From Tetragonia tetragonoides (taxonomy: Eukaryota > Streptophyta > Magnoliopsida > Caryophyllales > Aizoaceae), in the NCBI GenBank assembly GCA_038025085.1, contig CM076145.1, forward strand, positions 49,703,206-49,767,205: a DNA stretch of 64,000 bases. The letters run 5' to 3'. The notes below the pieces were generated by a model, which was not told the origin of the DNA, did no database searches, and saw only the letters and a program-made list of their open reading frames with translations. Below are positions 62,868 to 64,000 of the stretch, in pieces. Numbering within the stretch: the first letter of the stretch is position 1; every line of letters begins with the position of its first letter. The position numbers and the translations under genes were made by a program.

Positions 62868-63636
62868 TTAAATCATGAGCTTCCTCAATCTCTTTTCTCC
62901 GAGGCAAGCAACTTTGTTCTGTGGTTCAAGAACAAGAGCATGCTTGAAATCTGCAAATACCAGCAGCGACTGTAATTCCAGAATAAAATATCATACTGAT
63001 TTGTATAGAAAACTATGTAGGTGTGAATCAAAGAACACAACACATTTTTATGGCTAGATCCTGAATACCAGACAACAAGGATAACCACGAAATAATCAGG
63101 AATCTACTATGGCCAACAGCCAAATGTAGTTTCACATACTCCGTTCAATCCATAATCTCTAGGATTAGCTCTCTGAAATCCCAAACAGTAAACCTAGTAA
63201 ACTATTTCCAAGTAAAACAAATGATCAAGAAAAGCAATCCTTCAGCTACTAGGCAATAGGCATAGACATGGCAGAAGGCTCGGTATGCCTACAGCCTACA
63301 GCAGTCCTGTCCTCTCTCCAGACAAACACCCCTACCCACCCACAAGGGAAAAAAAGAAAAAAAAAAAAAGAATCCTCCACTAAGAAAGAAGCGCTTGTGA
63401 CTCTCCTACTGCTTAAGGATAAGTAAGCCAAATGGTTTCCACAAAAATAACATAACGTCCAAGGAAGACCCGTGGAGTTAGACAGTCCATTTCTAAGGAC
63501 ACAAATAGCTCATAAATGCCATTTAAAACTTTAAAGACAATAGCATCAAAAAATACAGATTATGACCTTGAACAGCCTCCTTATATCGAAGAAGTGATTC
63601 TCTAGCAGTGCCTCTTCGTAAATATGCCTTCACATT
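62868..63636 (-). CDS. 3' end of an OEP64/TOC64-type TPR protein (partial)
   Basis: The last two exons, minus strand, are 63636-63567 and 62950-62868, joined in phase by a GT-AG intron. They encode NVKAYLRRGTARESLL then FKHALVLEPQNKVACLGEKR and stop after KLMI. This matches the C-terminal tetratricopeptide repeat of plant outer-envelope protein 64 (OEP64/TOC64), a chaperone-docking receptor of chloroplast or mitochondrial outer membranes. In that family the TPR domain binds Hsp70/Hsp90 C-termini and the N-terminal half is amidase-like. The rest lies beyond the right edge; 63637-64000 appears to be intron. It is tandem with the hydrolase gene, same strand. Confidence 0.85.
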
Positions 63637-64000
63637 CTGCATAACAATTACTAAATAAGATTCTCGACTAACAAAACAGTTCTTTCCATAGACAAATGAA
63701 AATCATGAAACCTCAAGGAAAAGAAGGGGGCATTCAATCAAACTAGCGTGATAATTAAGTGTTAACTGAGTTTTCGTCCAACTTTACATATGGTAAACAA
63801 CAAAGAACTCTCATGAGATATCATATGTTAACTGATCAAGCTAAGGGAGCACAGAATGCACCACAAACAAATAATGCAAAACACTAATATGCATATCTAA
63901 CACTAATATGCACATAAGCATAAAAAAAACCACTAATATGCATATCACCTATATTGACTTGATACAAAAGATCAATTCAAAAGAAAGGGCTAAGCATGCC

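Overview
This is a plant nuclear window, almost certainly a eudicot. The genes have many GT-AG introns, the intergenic DNA is AT-rich and full of microsatellites, and the products are plant-specific: a chloroplast CA1P phosphatase, an NAT12-type transporter, an MBD8-like protein, a type I metacaspase and an OEP64-type TPR protein. The species cannot be named from the sequence alone.

Layout. 1-5.7 kb: a poorly resolved minus-strand locus with a short presequence-like first exon, plus an Au-type SINE with a perfect 19-bp target duplication. 7.5-10.9 kb: a small CACTA-like element, a telo-box promoter and RLP24 (+). 11.3-16.6 kb: CA1Pase (+), with a 1-base frameshift at the end of its transit peptide and a perfect 189-bp tandem duplication over an exon/intron boundary. 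17.9-23.2 kb: gene-free repeats, namely satellite array 1, a diverged duplication, and a probable 2.4-kb Helitron carrying a long (TA)n tract and internal repeats. 24.1-31.2 kb: NAT12-type transporter (+, 10 exons). 32.2-36.1 kb: a transposase-derived gene (-, 7 coding exons). 37.2-38.6 kb: satellite array 2, inverted and more diverged. 38.9-42.9 kb: MBD8-like gene (+) with a 1-base frameshift inside a zinc finger. 45.4-49.6 kb: a short-motif repeat followed by satellite array 3 (about 12 units). 50.0 kb: tRNA-Ser(UGA). 51.6-55.0 kb: type I metacaspase (+), apparently with a GC-AG last intron. 55.6-57.3 kb: an unrecognised two-exon gene (-). 57.4 kb: a hAT-like MITE. 58.1 kb: a lone satellite monomer. 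60.1-62.0 kb: alpha/beta hydrolase (-). 62.9 kb to the end: the 3' end of an OEP64/TOC64-type TPR gene (-).

The genes are ordinary housekeeping and regulatory loci with no operon-like functional link. The most unusual material is a ~310-bp GC-rich satellite-like repeat that occurs as three separate arrays and one stray monomer interleaved with intact genes. Next in interest are the CA1Pase duplication, which creates a potential poison exon, and two single-base frameshifts, each an extra T, in otherwise intact genes. Those two may be assembly errors. Exon models were built by eye from splice sites, reading phase and remembered family sequences; no alignment or search was run.
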